A program made the position numbers and the translations under genes. From SOJA01 sp964598485 (GTDB lineage: Archaea > Thermoproteota > Bathyarchaeia > Bathyarchaeales > Bathycorpusculaceae), in NCBI GenBank assembly GCA_964598485.1, contig CAZRCD010000015.1, positions 1 to 34,014 of the forward strand: a DNA stretch of 34,014 nucleotides. Reading direction: 5' to 3'. Below the pieces are notes generated by a model. The model was given only the letters and a program-made list of their open reading frames with translations. It was not told the DNA's origin and made no database searches. Below, in pieces: positions 6,855 through 15,213 of this stretch (within the stretch, counting starts at the first letter, position 1; the number at the start of each line of letters is the position of its first letter).

Positions 6855-8057
6855 TTATGCATACACGAATCTGTTAGTTAAATCAAGATTTTTTGCAACT
6901 TGTCGAATCTCACTCTTGTATATGGGATTCATTACAATAATAACATCAGGTTGATAGTCCCGCAGAAACTCTGGAGGCACAATTCTCTGCCCAGTTCCCG
7001 GAATGTACATACCTTGTTTGTGTGGATTAATGTCTACCACATACTCGATCTGTAAATTCTTGAGCGTATTCAAAAAGGTGACTCCTTTTGAACCTGCACC
7101 CCATACAACTGCACACTGTCCACGGCTTCCTACATTTTCCAGTTTGCGTCTATACATTTCAATCTTGTTTTGGTAATTGGTAGCAAACGATGTTAGGTAA
7201 CTAGCAATCTGGTTGGCCTTACTCGGATATTCATAATCAGAATCCGGATTACCTTGGTCGTTCGGCCGAGCATCGATACAAAGGAACTGGTCTCCAAACT
7301 CCTCGGTAAGGTCGCAAATCTGAAACCCACTGGATGAGAAGGTGAAGGAGAGGGAGAGAGGAGTGAAGTATGAACAATGCTCGTAAATGATATCCCACAC
7401 AGAGAGTTTTTGAAAAATATTTAACGCATTTGGTACTTCAAAGAAGATATAACTGTTTAGCCGATTACCAATTGCCTGTCGCAACTCATTTAGAAAGCCT
7501 TTTGGATTTTGGATGTGTTCTAGTGTTTGCCTACAAACAATGAGATCAGCTTGATAGTCAGCGTAGCGCTCCGAATAGATGCCCTGAATAAACTTGACTT
7601 GATTCCCTTTTTCACAATGTGTTTCTTTTTCAATGTAGGCAGGATCAAAGCCTACTCCACGGTTGTTTCCAAGCTCGCAGAGTAACTTCAAGAAATATCC
7701 ATCGCCGCATCCTATCTCGATGATGTCTTTGTTATGTAGATTGTAACGTTCAATCAACTGATCTGCCAGCGAATGGGCATAAACTCGAAAATGAGGAGAG
7801 AAATGCAGAGGGTTTTCATAACCCTCATTATATTCAAGTCTATCCTGTTCAAATTTCAGATTAGTAACAAAGCTGCAAACAGGACAGAAAGCTAACTGGA
7901 TATCGCCTCTTGGACATTTCTGGGCAGCATCTCGTCTCGGCCAAAGAATGTTGCAATGGATTGGAACATCTGTCATCTCGAAAAAAGGTTGCAACCGTTT
8001 AGAACCACAAATAGGGCAAGGATTTTCAGAGACTTTATTCACGTGGTTTGCTTGCAT
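6855..8057 (-). CDS. Zinc-binding SAM-dependent sugar C-methyltransferase, third of three
   Basis: This is a three-domain C-methyltransferase of the TylC3/NovU/TcaB9 type, about 400 residues, the usual length. Numbering from the longer TTG start at 8066, the N-terminal zinc domain uses C17, C20, C61 and C64. The SAM-binding motif is IIEIGCGDG (115-123). The active-site block is IIYEHCSYF (226-234), with the Tyr-Glu-His order of this family. The C-terminal Rossmann-like domain starts near 318 with VVWGAGSKGV and includes YVVDINPHKQG. Such enzymes methylate carbon 3 of 4-keto-6-deoxy nucleotide sugars. It is most similar to the adjacent 8063-9259 copy. I prefer the ATG at 8057; the TTG at 8066 would overlap the previous gene by 4 nt. 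It is the last gene of the operon. Confidence 0.85.
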   Translation of the reverse strand: MQANHVNKVSENPCPICGSKRLQPFFEMTDVPIHCNILWPRRDAAQKCPRGDIQLAFCPVCSFVTNLKFEQDRLEYNEGYENPLHFSPHFRVYAHSLADQLIERYNLHNKDIIEIGCGDGYFLKLLCELGNNRGVGFDPAYIEKETHCEKGNQVKFIQGIYSERYADYQADLIVCRQTLEHIQNPKGFLNELRQAIGNRLNSYIFFEVPNALNIFQKLSVWDIIYEHCSYFTPLSLSFTFSSSGFQICDLTEEFGDQFLCIDARPNDQGNPDSDYEYPSKANQIASYLTSFATNYQNKIEMYRRKLENVGSRGQCAVVWGAGSKGVTFLNTLKNLQIEYVVDINPHKQGMYIPGTGQRIVPPEFLRDYQPDVIIVMNPIYKSEIRQVAKNLDLTNRFVYA

Positions 8058-8062
8058 TTCAC

Positions 8063-9259
8063 TCAAACCGAAATAACCTCTGGAGCTAAGCCCATATCAT
8101 CAAGCATTTGACATATTTCATTTTTGTAGATTCGATTCATTACAATTACGACATCGGGCTTGTACTTCCGTAGAATTTCAGGCGACATTACTTTTTTGCC
8201 AATGCCGGGAAGATATTTACCATGACGAAACGGATTGATGTCAACAACATACTCGATTTCATCTCTGACACCGAGCGTCGACATAAAAGATACACATTTG
8301 GAGCCCGAGCCCCACACAACAACCCGTCTTCCATCTGCGTAAAGTTCATTTAAGCGGTTTTTCCACTGATCCAACTTTTCACGGCAATGCGTAGCGAAAT
8401 ATTTTACATCCTTTGCCATCTCTTTGGCGCTTTCTTCCTGTTCATGCACTTTTTCTGCTTTTCGGCTTACCGGTTTGGCCTCGATTAAGATATATTGATC
8501 ATCAAAATCTTTGGAAAGATCAATTATGTCAAATTGGCAAGACCGAAATAGCCGCGCGAGTGACCCCTGGCTGAAATAGGAGCAGTGTTCATAGTAGATG
8601 TCCCAGAATGCTAGTTCACGTAATACTCGAGTGACATCAGGTACTTCAAAGAAAACAACTGTATCCAAACGGTTACCGATCGCACGCCGCACACCACTGA
8701 GAAATACAGCCGTGTTGGGAATATGCTCAAGAGTATGGCGGCAACATACCAGATCTCCATGATAGTTAGCATACCGATCGGAGTAATAGTCCTGGATAAA
8801 CGTCACGCGGTCAGAAGCCTTACTGTGGATACGACCTTTAACATAAGCGGGATCAATTCCTACACCGCGGTTGTTTCCAAGCTCGCATAGCAATGTTAAG
8901 AAGTCACCCTTTCCGCAGCCAATCTCCAAAATTTTCTTGTCAAGTAAATTGTATTTCTCGATCAAACGCTTTGCCAGCCCCTCAGCAAAAACATTAAACG
9001 TTGAAGAGAAACACTGTTGATCCTCATAAATGGATGAATAATTCACTGCCGAAGAATCAAAAGCGACGTTCGATATGAAACCACAGTCTTTACAAAAACC
9101 CAAAACAATTTTACCCTTAGGAAAACGCAACGCTTCCTGGCGGGTTGACAACATCACACATGTATGAACTGGAACATTTTCCACTTCATAGAATGTAGAA
9201 ATCGCTTGTGCACCGCAATTCTGGCAAACATAATCTGACGACAACGCTTTCTCAACCAT
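8063..9259 (-). CDS. Zinc-binding SAM-dependent sugar C-methyltransferase, second of three
   Basis: This 398-residue protein has zinc ligands C12, C15, C56 and C59, a SAM motif LEIGCGKGD (111-119), an active-site block IYYEHCSYF (221-229) and the C-terminal domain VVVWGSGSK (312-320) with YVVDINPFRHGKYLPG. It shares long identical patches with the downstream copy (LLCELGNNRGVG, NRL, IYYEHCSYF/IIYEHCSYF), pointing to tandem duplication. A longer GTG start at 9325 would overlap the previous gene by 44 nt. The ATG at 9259 places the first zinc cysteine at the position expected from the paralogue, so I chose it, although no strong ribosome site precedes it. Its likely job is a second C-methylation or the same reaction on a different sugar. 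The exact substrate is unknown. Confidence 0.85.
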   Translation of the reverse strand: MVEKALSSDYVCQNCGAQAISTFYEVENVPVHTCVMLSTRQEALRFPKGKIVLGFCKDCGFISNVAFDSSAVNYSSIYEDQQCFSSTFNVFAEGLAKRLIEKYNLLDKKILEIGCGKGDFLTLLCELGNNRGVGIDPAYVKGRIHSKASDRVTFIQDYYSDRYANYHGDLVCCRHTLEHIPNTAVFLSGVRRAIGNRLDTVVFFEVPDVTRVLRELAFWDIYYEHCSYFSQGSLARLFRSCQFDIIDLSKDFDDQYILIEAKPVSRKAEKVHEQEESAKEMAKDVKYFATHCREKLDQWKNRLNELYADGRRVVVWGSGSKCVSFMSTLGVRDEIEYVVDINPFRHGKYLPGIGKKVMSPEILRKYKPDVVIVMNRIYKNEICQMLDDMGLAPEVISV

Positions 9260-9281
9260 ACAGTTACGCACATAGACTGTT

Positions 9282-10526
9282 CTAAACAATTTTCGGGTAT
9301 GGAATAGGAATAATGAATTTGCCACCCTTCTGACGATAGGCTTCCTGCTGTTTCAAGATTTCATCTGCCCAATTCCATGCTAACAATAGAACATAATCGG
9401 GCATATCTTTCAAAAGTTTCGTGGGTGGAAAGATGGGTAAATGGTTGCCCCCCATATAGCGACCGTGTTTGAAGGGATTCAAGTCAACCACATAATCCAC
9501 AAGATCTTTATCAATTCCACAATAACTTAAGAGTGTTGTTGCTTTTGCTGCTGCTCCGTAGGCTGCGATTTTTTTCCCTTCTCTTTTTAGACGCAATAGG
9601 ATTTCCATTAGAGCGTTTCGTGTTTCATGGACACGCTCAGCGAAATCACGATAATAAGCTATCTTATTAATTCCCTTTTTTGCCTCTTCTTCTAGGAGTA
9701 ACCGAACTGATTTACTAATATTTTTTTGAGGTTCCACATACAGCCGCAATGATCCGCCATGCACATCACAATGCTTTACATCATTAAGGAAAAGGGAATG
9801 TCTTCTGAATAGATGGTTCAGAGCGGTGACTGAGAAATAACAGAGATGCTGATGATAGATGGTATCAAATTCACGGTTACGAATCAAGTCAACTACATAA
9901 GGTACCTCTATAACCGCTACACCAGAATCCTTCAATATCGTTCGGATGCTTTCTACAAAGTCATTGAGATCTGCAACATGGGCCAATACATTGTTGGCAA
10001 TCAATACATCAGCTATTAACCCATCTTGCCTAAGCTTGTTTACAAGTTTCTTTTCAAAAAAAGTACAAAGGGTTGTAACTCCTGCTTTTCGCGCAGCTTG
10101 AACAGGTTCTTTCGCTGGATCAATTCCAAGAACTGGGATTCCATGCTCCAAGAATTGTTTAAGCATGTAACCGTCATTGCTGGCAGGCTCGACTACAAGG
10201 CTGTTTGAATTCAGCTTTCTTGCTGTAATTAGTTTCTTCGCGTTCTCCCGAGAGTGCCTTAGATATTCCTTTGAGGTGGAAGAGAAATAAGGATAGTCTC
10301 TGCAAAAAAGGATCCGCGGGTCCACAGTTTCTTTTATCTGCGCAAGCCCGCAGTTTGGGCAGAAAACTAGGGTAAGGGGGACTTTCAGCTCTGGCCTCTT
10401 CAGTTGTTCTTTTGTGAATAATGCATCTGCTAGAGGAGTAGTTCCGAAAGACAGAATTGGTTCAAGATTAGGGTTTCCGCAGGAGCGGCAGCCTGATATT
10501 TGTGTGTATGGTGGCGGGCTACTCAT
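9282..10526 (-). CDS. Zinc-binding SAM-dependent sugar C-methyltransferase, first of three
   Basis: This 414-residue protein is the most canonical of the three C-methyltransferases. The zinc domain uses C13, C16, C56 and C59. The SAM motif is VVEPASNDGYML (111-122), the EPASNDG form typical of TylC3-like enzymes. The active-site block is YHQHLCYFS (224-232), which corresponds to the catalytic YHEH region of TcaB9-type enzymes. The C-terminal domain has AAYGAAAKATTLL (321-333) and YVVDLNPFKHG. The ATG at 10526 overlaps the stop codon of the SDR gene by 4 nt (ATGA), so the two are translationally coupled. It diverges from the two downstream copies in motif I and in the active-site loop, so it probably has a distinct substrate or is the older copy. 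Confidence 0.88.
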   Translation of the reverse strand: MSSPPPYTQISGCRSCGNPNLEPILSFGTTPLADALFTKEQLKRPELKVPLTLVFCPNCGLAQIKETVDPRILFCRDYPYFSSTSKEYLRHSRENAKKLITARKLNSNSLVVEPASNDGYMLKQFLEHGIPVLGIDPAKEPVQAARKAGVTTLCTFFEKKLVNKLRQDGLIADVLIANNVLAHVADLNDFVESIRTILKDSGVAVIEVPYVVDLIRNREFDTIYHQHLCYFSVTALNHLFRRHSLFLNDVKHCDVHGGSLRLYVEPQKNISKSVRLLLEEEAKKGINKIAYYRDFAERVHETRNALMEILLRLKREGKKIAAYGAAAKATTLLSYCGIDKDLVDYVVDLNPFKHGRYMGGNHLPIFPPTKLLKDMPDYVLLLAWNWADEILKQQEAYRQKGGKFIIPIPYPKIV

Positions 10527-11572
10527 TTTTTGATGTTTCTCCAGCGCAGATTTTTGTCCAGACGGCCGTTGTTAAGGTTTTCTTGGAGATGTTTGATACG
10601 CCTGTATCTTGGTCCTTCAAACTCTTCGAGGCTGAATTTCACTTTTTTGTAGGTGTCGTAAAGTTGTTTTGCTCCTCGGCGAGCATTCCATTGTGGCTTA
10701 AATTCGGGCAGTGTTTGGGCTATCTTGCTGAAGTCGACTTTATAGGAACGTTTGTCTGGGCCGGCATCTTTTGAATATTCAATGTGGCAGTTTGGCACTG
10801 TATCTTTTACGATTTCAGCGAGTTCTCTTATTTGATAGTTTTCCTCGGTTATACCAACATTGAAAACTTGGTTATGAACTAAGTCTTGGGGGGCGTTTAG
10901 GACAGCTGCAAAAGCCCGCAATATATCTTCGATGTGTACGATTGGCCGCCATGACAGGCCATCACTTTTTAGCAGTATAAACCCTGTTGTGTGTGCCCAA
11001 GCAACTAAGTTGTTTAGAACCAAGTCAAATCTTAGCATTGGAGAGACGCCATATGCTGTTGCGGAGCGTAGGAAAGTTGGGGAAAAATTGGAGTCAGCCA
11101 ACTTTGAGATGCCTTCTTCGGCGCGGAACTTTGATGCTGAATATGGAGTGATTGGGCGTGGCTTCGATTCTTCATTTACCAATTCAGTTCCAGAGTCACC
11201 GTAGATGCTGCATGATGAGGAAAAGAGGTAGCGTTGGACTCCGGCCTTTTTAGCTAGTTTCGCTAAGTTAACCGAGGCTTTATGGTTTATTTTGAATGTA
11301 ATTTCTGGGTTGAAGTATCCAAGCGGATCGTTTGACAGAGCGCAAAGGTGTACTACGGCATCAAATCCTTTTAGGTCTGAAAGTTTAACTTCACGGATGT
11401 CTTTTTTTATATACGGGATATTTGGGATATCTCCAAAGATTGACCTGCCGCCAAAGGTACACCCTTCAAAGAGGTCGTTATCAAGACCTACAATGTCATG
11501 GCCTTCTGCTAGGAGCAAGGGTAGCATAACACTGCCTATATATCCTTTATGACCCGTTAACAGCACACGCAT
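10523..11572 (-). CDS. NAD-dependent epimerase/dehydratase (extended SDR) of nucleotide-sugar metabolism
   Basis: This 349-residue extended short-chain dehydrogenase has the cofactor motif TGHKGYIG (6-13) and an aspartate after beta-2 (VGLDND), which favours NAD. The serine region is LFSSSCSIYG (116-125), and the catalytic Tyr144/Lys148 lie in PYSASKFRAEE. Such enzymes epimerise, reduce or dehydrate nucleotide-linked sugars. It heads an operon with three C-methyltransferases and has a strong ribosome site (GGAGG at 11581-11585, 8 nt before the ATG). With the RfbF gene nearby, it is best seen as an epimerase, reductase or dehydratase on a CDP-activated sugar. It does not look like a typical CDP-glucose 4,6-dehydratase at its N terminus. 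The reaction itself is inference. Confidence 0.85.
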   Translation of the reverse strand: MRVLLTGHKGYIGSVMLPLLLAEGHDIVGLDNDLFEGCTFGGRSIFGDIPNIPYIKKDIREVKLSDLKGFDAVVHLCALSNDPLGYFNPEITFKINHKASVNLAKLAKKAGVQRYLFSSSCSIYGDSGTELVNEESKPRPITPYSASKFRAEEGISKLADSNFSPTFLRSATAYGVSPMLRFDLVLNNLVAWAHTTGFILLKSDGLSWRPIVHIEDILRAFAAVLNAPQDLVHNQVFNVGITEENYQIRELAEIVKDTVPNCHIEYSKDAGPDKRSYKVDFSKIAQTLPEFKPQWNARRGAKQLYDTYKKVKFSLEEFEGPRYRRIKHLQENLNNGRLDKNLRWRNIKK

Positions 11573-11979
11573 TTTTCATTCCTCCATTCTTTTTCTATTA
11601 TTTTCACTTAACGTCAAATTTCAATAATAAACAGAATTTCTTTTATCTCTGCGAGTTCGTAACTTGATTTTTGTGGCATCTTATCTAGTTTGTCTGTTCT
11701 TTATGCATATAGAATTGATGAATCGATAATATGGAGGTGAGATTTCAACTACTCTTTTGTTATGATTTTCTTTTTTCTGTTTCTTCTGTTGAAGAGTTGG
11801 AAAAAAATAAATGGTATTCGGGAAGCCTCGCACTAGGAGTTAGATAGAGCAGAAAATATTAGCTGAACTGAGTTAAGCTTTAAATTTCAATACCTGCAAA
11901 GGATTATTTAAATAACGTTAGGTGAAAAGTAATAAAATCGAATTCTTCGTCTCAATTAACTGCAAAATTTGCTCAGTTA
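11573..11979. promoter_or_regulatory. Divergent intergenic region between the SDR operon and the kinase gene
   Basis: These 407 bases separate two divergent genes. On the SDR side, TTTATTATTG (minus strand, about 11622-11632) could be the TATA box. On the kinase side, ATTATTTAAATA at 11904-11912 is a good TATA box, with TTG at 11980 as the first usual start. In the middle, a TATA-like TTATGCATATA (11701-11711) lies 20-30 nt before an ATG at 11731 that opens a 38-codon frame ending at 11847. I do not recognise that peptide and leave it as a possible leaderless microORF or gene remnant. I see no RNA gene or long repeat. Confidence 0.4.
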
Positions 11980-13050
11980 TTGACAACCTTTTTGCCATAT
12001 GATGCCGAAAATGTTAGTGTCCGTGGATTTCGCAGGTTTGATAAGCAAGGGCGATCTTCTTTTATGTATTCTTTTTTGGGGACATTCACTTCAGGGGGTT
12101 GTAAGCAATCGAAAGAGTTTATTTTGAAGTTATTTGGAGAGGAAACTGTGGAAAAAGGGCGAAAAGAATTTGCAATACTTAAAACTTTGAAGGAACAAAA
12201 TCTGCCTGTTCCAACTGCTTACTGTTTTAAAGAGAATGATAAAGTGCTAAAGAAACCGTTTATGATTATGGAGAGAATTGTGGCAAAAAATGCGTCAGAC
12301 TATTTGATGGACGGAAAAGATGTTGAAGGCATAGTTAAAAAAATGGCTGAATGTTTAGTGGATATACATAAAGTAAATTTGAGTTACGTTGAAATCTCCG
12401 ACGTTCTGCAGCGACAATATGAAGTTAAACAAAAAAGTTTGTTGGATACATGGTTTTTTATTAACAAACATTGCATGAGCTTTTTAGGCTTTTCTCCCCC
12501 CTATCAAAGACGATTCATCGCTGCAGTTAAGAGAGTGGGATATAGGGAGCCGAAAAAAGTTTGCCCTGCCTTACTTCACTTAGATTATGAGCCTAATCAC
12601 ATTCTCCTATCAAAGGGGCACTGTATCGTGGTAGATTGGGGAGAAGCAAGTGTGGGTGACCCCGCATATGATGTAGCGTGGACATATCACAAGTTAAGGC
12701 TAGAGAGAGAAAGTGCCAAAGTAGATCTTGGAGAATACTTTGTACAATGTTACGAAAGATATAGGAGGCAAAAGTTGGTCAATCTCCAATTTTTCAAAGA
12801 CATCGTGGCCATAGAAATGGCAAAATGGTGCGGATTTTTACATTTTGGTGGGAGCAACTTCAGGAATTATGCAAAAATTATGTCGCTTTTTTTTGGGGAC
12901 GCTATTGGAGAATTGATGAGAGCATTGTACATATATAGGTTGGGAAAGGTTATGGCTGGCCATCACACTCCTGTCTGGACTAATATTGAATATATTCAAA
13001 ATTATGCTCTTAGATATTTAGAAAGGGATAGATACCAAACAAAGTATTAA
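11980..13050 (+). CDS. APH/choline-kinase-like small-molecule phosphotransferase
   Basis: This is a protein-kinase-fold phosphotransferase of the aminoglycoside/choline/homoserine kinase superfamily. It has a probable ATP-binding lysine in FILKLF (K50) and a glutamate in EFAILK. The catalytic loop is HLDYEPNHIL (H200, D202, N206), and the metal-binding motif is VVDWGEASVGDP (D219), followed by PAYDVAWTY. Substrates in this superfamily are small alcohols or sugars. In a polysaccharide locus, a sugar or polyol kinase is plausible, but that is inference. The start is uncertain. The TTG at 11980 has no ribosome site, and the frame upstream to 11926 is open and protein-like but has no ATG, GTG or TTG. 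It is transcribed against both neighbours. Confidence 0.8.
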   Translation: MTTFLPYDAENVSVRGFRRFDKQGRSSFMYSFLGTFTSGGCKQSKEFILKLFGEETVEKGRKEFAILKTLKEQNLPVPTAYCFKENDKVLKKPFMIMERIVAKNASDYLMDGKDVEGIVKKMAECLVDIHKVNLSYVEISDVLQRQYEVKQKSLLDTWFFINKHCMSFLGFSPPYQRRFIAAVKRVGYREPKKVCPALLHLDYEPNHILLSKGHCIVVDWGEASVGDPAYDVAWTYHKLRLERESAKVDLGEYFVQCYERYRRQKLVNLQFFKDIVAIEMAKWCGFLHFGGSNFRNYAKIMSLFFGDAIGELMRALYIYRLGKVMAGHHTPVWTNIEYIQNYALRYLERDRYQTKY

Positions 13051-13150
13051 GCCATAGGTAAGTTATTAAGGCTCTTTTATTTCTCCGCTAAAAGCGATAC
13101 CACGGAACAATGAATCTGACCTATTCTATGAAGATATAGCGTGGCATTAA

Positions 13151-13933
13151 TTACTCCTTCCAAATTTTCCAAGGTGACTTGCCACTTTTCCAGAGTTTTT
13201 CAAGAAGTAACTTCTCTGGAAGTGTGTCCATGCACTGCCAGAAACCGGTATGGCGGTAGGCCATGAGCTGATCGTCTTTTGCCAATTTTTCTAAGGGTTC
13301 TCTTTCCCACTGCGTATTATCGCCATCGATATAGTTGAATATTTCTGGTTCCAAAACAAAGAAGGCGCCATTTATCCAATAGTCAAGAGTTTGCGGTTTT
13401 TCTTTGAACTGCATCACTTTGTCTCCGTCCAAAACAAGATGACCAAAACGGCTAGGAGGTTGGACTGCAGTTAAAGTTGCAAGTCGACCATGAGAAAGAT
13501 GGAACTTCAGCAAGGCGTCCAGATTGATGTCTGATAGACCATCGCACCAAGTTAACATGAATGTTTGATCGTCTAACCAAGGAGCTAATCGCTTGATTCG
13601 ACCGCCAGTTTGTGTTTTCTGTCCAGTATCAACTAACCTTACTATCCAACCTAGTTGACCACGCTTATTTCTATTAGGTGAGGTAACTTCATCCGTATCT
13701 GTTTTTACAATTATGTTCCTGTTCAAATTACTGTATTCTTGCATCCAACGCTTTATGTATTCACCTTTGTAACCAAGTGCTATCACGAACTCATTGAAGC
13801 CGAAATGAGAATAATGCATCATAATATGCCAGAGAATTGGTTGTCCCCCAATTTCCACGAGAGCCTTCGGTTTTTTCACAGTTTCTTCAGAGAGACGAGT
13901 CCCCGAACCTCCGGCGAGAATTGCCACTTTCAT
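13151..13933 (-). CDS. rfbF: Glucose-1-phosphate cytidylyltransferase
   Basis: This 260-residue protein matches the usual length of RfbF and has its nucleotidyltransferase signature: MKVAILAGGSGTRL at the N terminus, then KPKALVEIGGQPILWHIM, then FVIALGYKGEYIKRW. Near residue 130 is TWCDGLSDINL, and WINGAFFVLEPEIF, WEREPLEKLA and YRHTGFWQCMDT follow. The enzyme makes CDP-glucose from CTP and glucose-1-phosphate, the entry step to CDP-linked 3,6-dideoxy and branched sugars. The ATG at 13933 has an AGGGA ribosome site 6 nt upstream. The SDR and C-methyltransferase operon nearby would act later in the pathway. A recognisable CDP-glucose 4,6-dehydratase (RfbG) is absent from the window, so that step lies elsewhere or is done by the SDR at 10523-11572. 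Confidence 0.93.
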   Translation of the reverse strand: MKVAILAGGSGTRLSEETVKKPKALVEIGGQPILWHIMMHYSHFGFNEFVIALGYKGEYIKRWMQEYSNLNRNIIVKTDTDEVTSPNRNKRGQLGWIVRLVDTGQKTQTGGRIKRLAPWLDDQTFMLTWCDGLSDINLDALLKFHLSHGRLATLTAVQPPSRFGHLVLDGDKVMQFKEKPQTLDYWINGAFFVLEPEIFNYIDGDNTQWEREPLEKLAKDDQLMAYRHTGFWQCMDTLPEKLLLEKLWKSGKSPWKIWKE

Positions 13934-14117
13934 GTTGTTCCCTTATTTTCTTTGATTTTTCGTCATGAAAATTTTCAAATCGAATTTTATGATTCTAACA
14001 CTTAGAAATTCGCTTTGCTAACAATTTATGAATGGCAACCTTTTGAACTAAATCGTAATATTACGCCTAATGACCAAATAATTATTTATTGATAATTTTT
14101 GCGCACCATTTCTTAAC

Positions 14118-15128
14118 TTATGACCCTATAGATAATTGGGTTGGAGGTACTCCAAAGAAAGATTTGCCATCTGATCTGGTATCGTCTTTGGTGGCTTGTG
14201 TGCAATTCAACTTGAGGCGTAGTAGTCGGTACTCATTTTTCAAGTCTTCGTACAGCAAACGCCACCTTCCTCTGATTAGCCACTTACCTATTTCATGGTA
14301 GCATGATAGTTTCTCAAACCACTTCAGTGAAGAACGATTTATAGATCTAAAAAACTCTAGACAATTGTTCCAGTATGGTAATGTAATTAGGGGTTTTTTG
14401 ATGTTTCCCGTCCACCAAAGCGATTCGGTTCGATAATCGTGGATTTTAATCATTTTTGAATAATGCCTGTTTGTGTATGACTGTGCATGATCCCTTCGAA
14501 AGAACAGATATTCTGGAATTTCAAATATTCGGCCAGCAAGGCTCAGTTCCGCAAGCAAATTCCAGTCTGAGCCAATATAACCTGCTAGTAAGGGCGTCTT
14601 TTTAAGTGCGCTTCTTCTCATAACTCCAAAAATCGTGAATACTGGTTTCTTCTTCAATATTTCCCTAAAACGTGTTTCTGGTTTCTTTGAGTCAAGTTTA
14701 GCACAGTAATCATTAGTTCCTGTTTTTGTTCCATGTTGATTGATAACACCTATTTTAGAGTGACATAAGACGATGGAGGGGTCATTGTCAAGCACACGGA
14801 CGCATTTCAGTAAGTAGTCAGGGTCATGCAAATCATCGTGTGCTGACCATTTAAAATAAAAGCTTGATGACAACCTAAAGACGTTATTAAAGTTCCAAGC
14901 GGCTCCATGATTCTTTTCACTCCGATAATAAATGATTCTGCTATCTCTTCTTGCGTATTCACGACAGATTTGTAAAGTTTTATCTGTGGAGGCGTTATCG
15001 GAGATAATCAGCTCAAAATCCGTGAATGTCTGAGTCAGAATCGAATCTAATGTATCTTCGATGTATTTCTCACCGTTGAAAACGGGCAATCCGATGCTTA
15101 CCCGGGGAATATGCTTTGTTTTATGCAT
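14118..15128 (-). CDS. Glycosyltransferase family 2
   Basis: This 336-residue GT-A-fold glycosyltransferase opens with the family-2 motif VSIGLPVFNGEKYI (10-23). It has LIISDNASTD (40-49), where the aspartate binds the nucleotide, and a metal-binding HDD (97-99) in FKWSAHDDLHDPDYL. It also has GSDWNLLAELSLAGR and a FFRRDHAQSYTNR motif in the acceptor half. There are no membrane helices, so it works at the cytoplasmic face. A GTG start at 15143 is possible, but the ATG at 15128 has a GGGGA ribosome site about 8 nt upstream. The gene lies downstream of the second anchored beta-sandwich gene on the same strand (85-nt gap). The sugar transferred cannot be read from sequence. Confidence 0.9.
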   Translation of the reverse strand: MHKTKHIPRVSIGLPVFNGEKYIEDTLDSILTQTFTDFELIISDNASTDKTLQICREYARRDSRIIYYRSEKNHGAAWNFNNVFRLSSSFYFKWSAHDDLHDPDYLLKCVRVLDNDPSIVLCHSKIGVINQHGTKTGTNDYCAKLDSKKPETRFREILKKKPVFTIFGVMRRSALKKTPLLAGYIGSDWNLLAELSLAGRIFEIPEYLFFRRDHAQSYTNRHYSKMIKIHDYRTESLWWTGNIKKPLITLPYWNNCLEFFRSINRSSLKWFEKLSCYHEIGKWLIRGRWRLLYEDLKNEYRLLRLKLNCTQATKDDTRSDGKSFFGVPPTQLSIGS

Positions 15129-15213
15129 TAAAACTATCCCCACAGTACAATATAATTGACATTAAGTTCCAGTCGTAGGAAAAATAATCTTTAGAAAAAT
15201 CTACTATGTATAT

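Noticed and set aside
7333..7352. Short GAGA-rich stretch resembling a simple repeat
   Set aside because: It lies in a coding region (the Ser/Phe-rich LSLSFTFSSSGF segment of the third C-methyltransferase) and is explained by codon use.
14054..14065. Perfect 12-base palindrome CGTAATATTACG about 120 nt upstream of rfbF
   Set aside because: About eight perfect 12-base palindromes are expected by chance in 34 kb, and no second copy near another promoter was seen.
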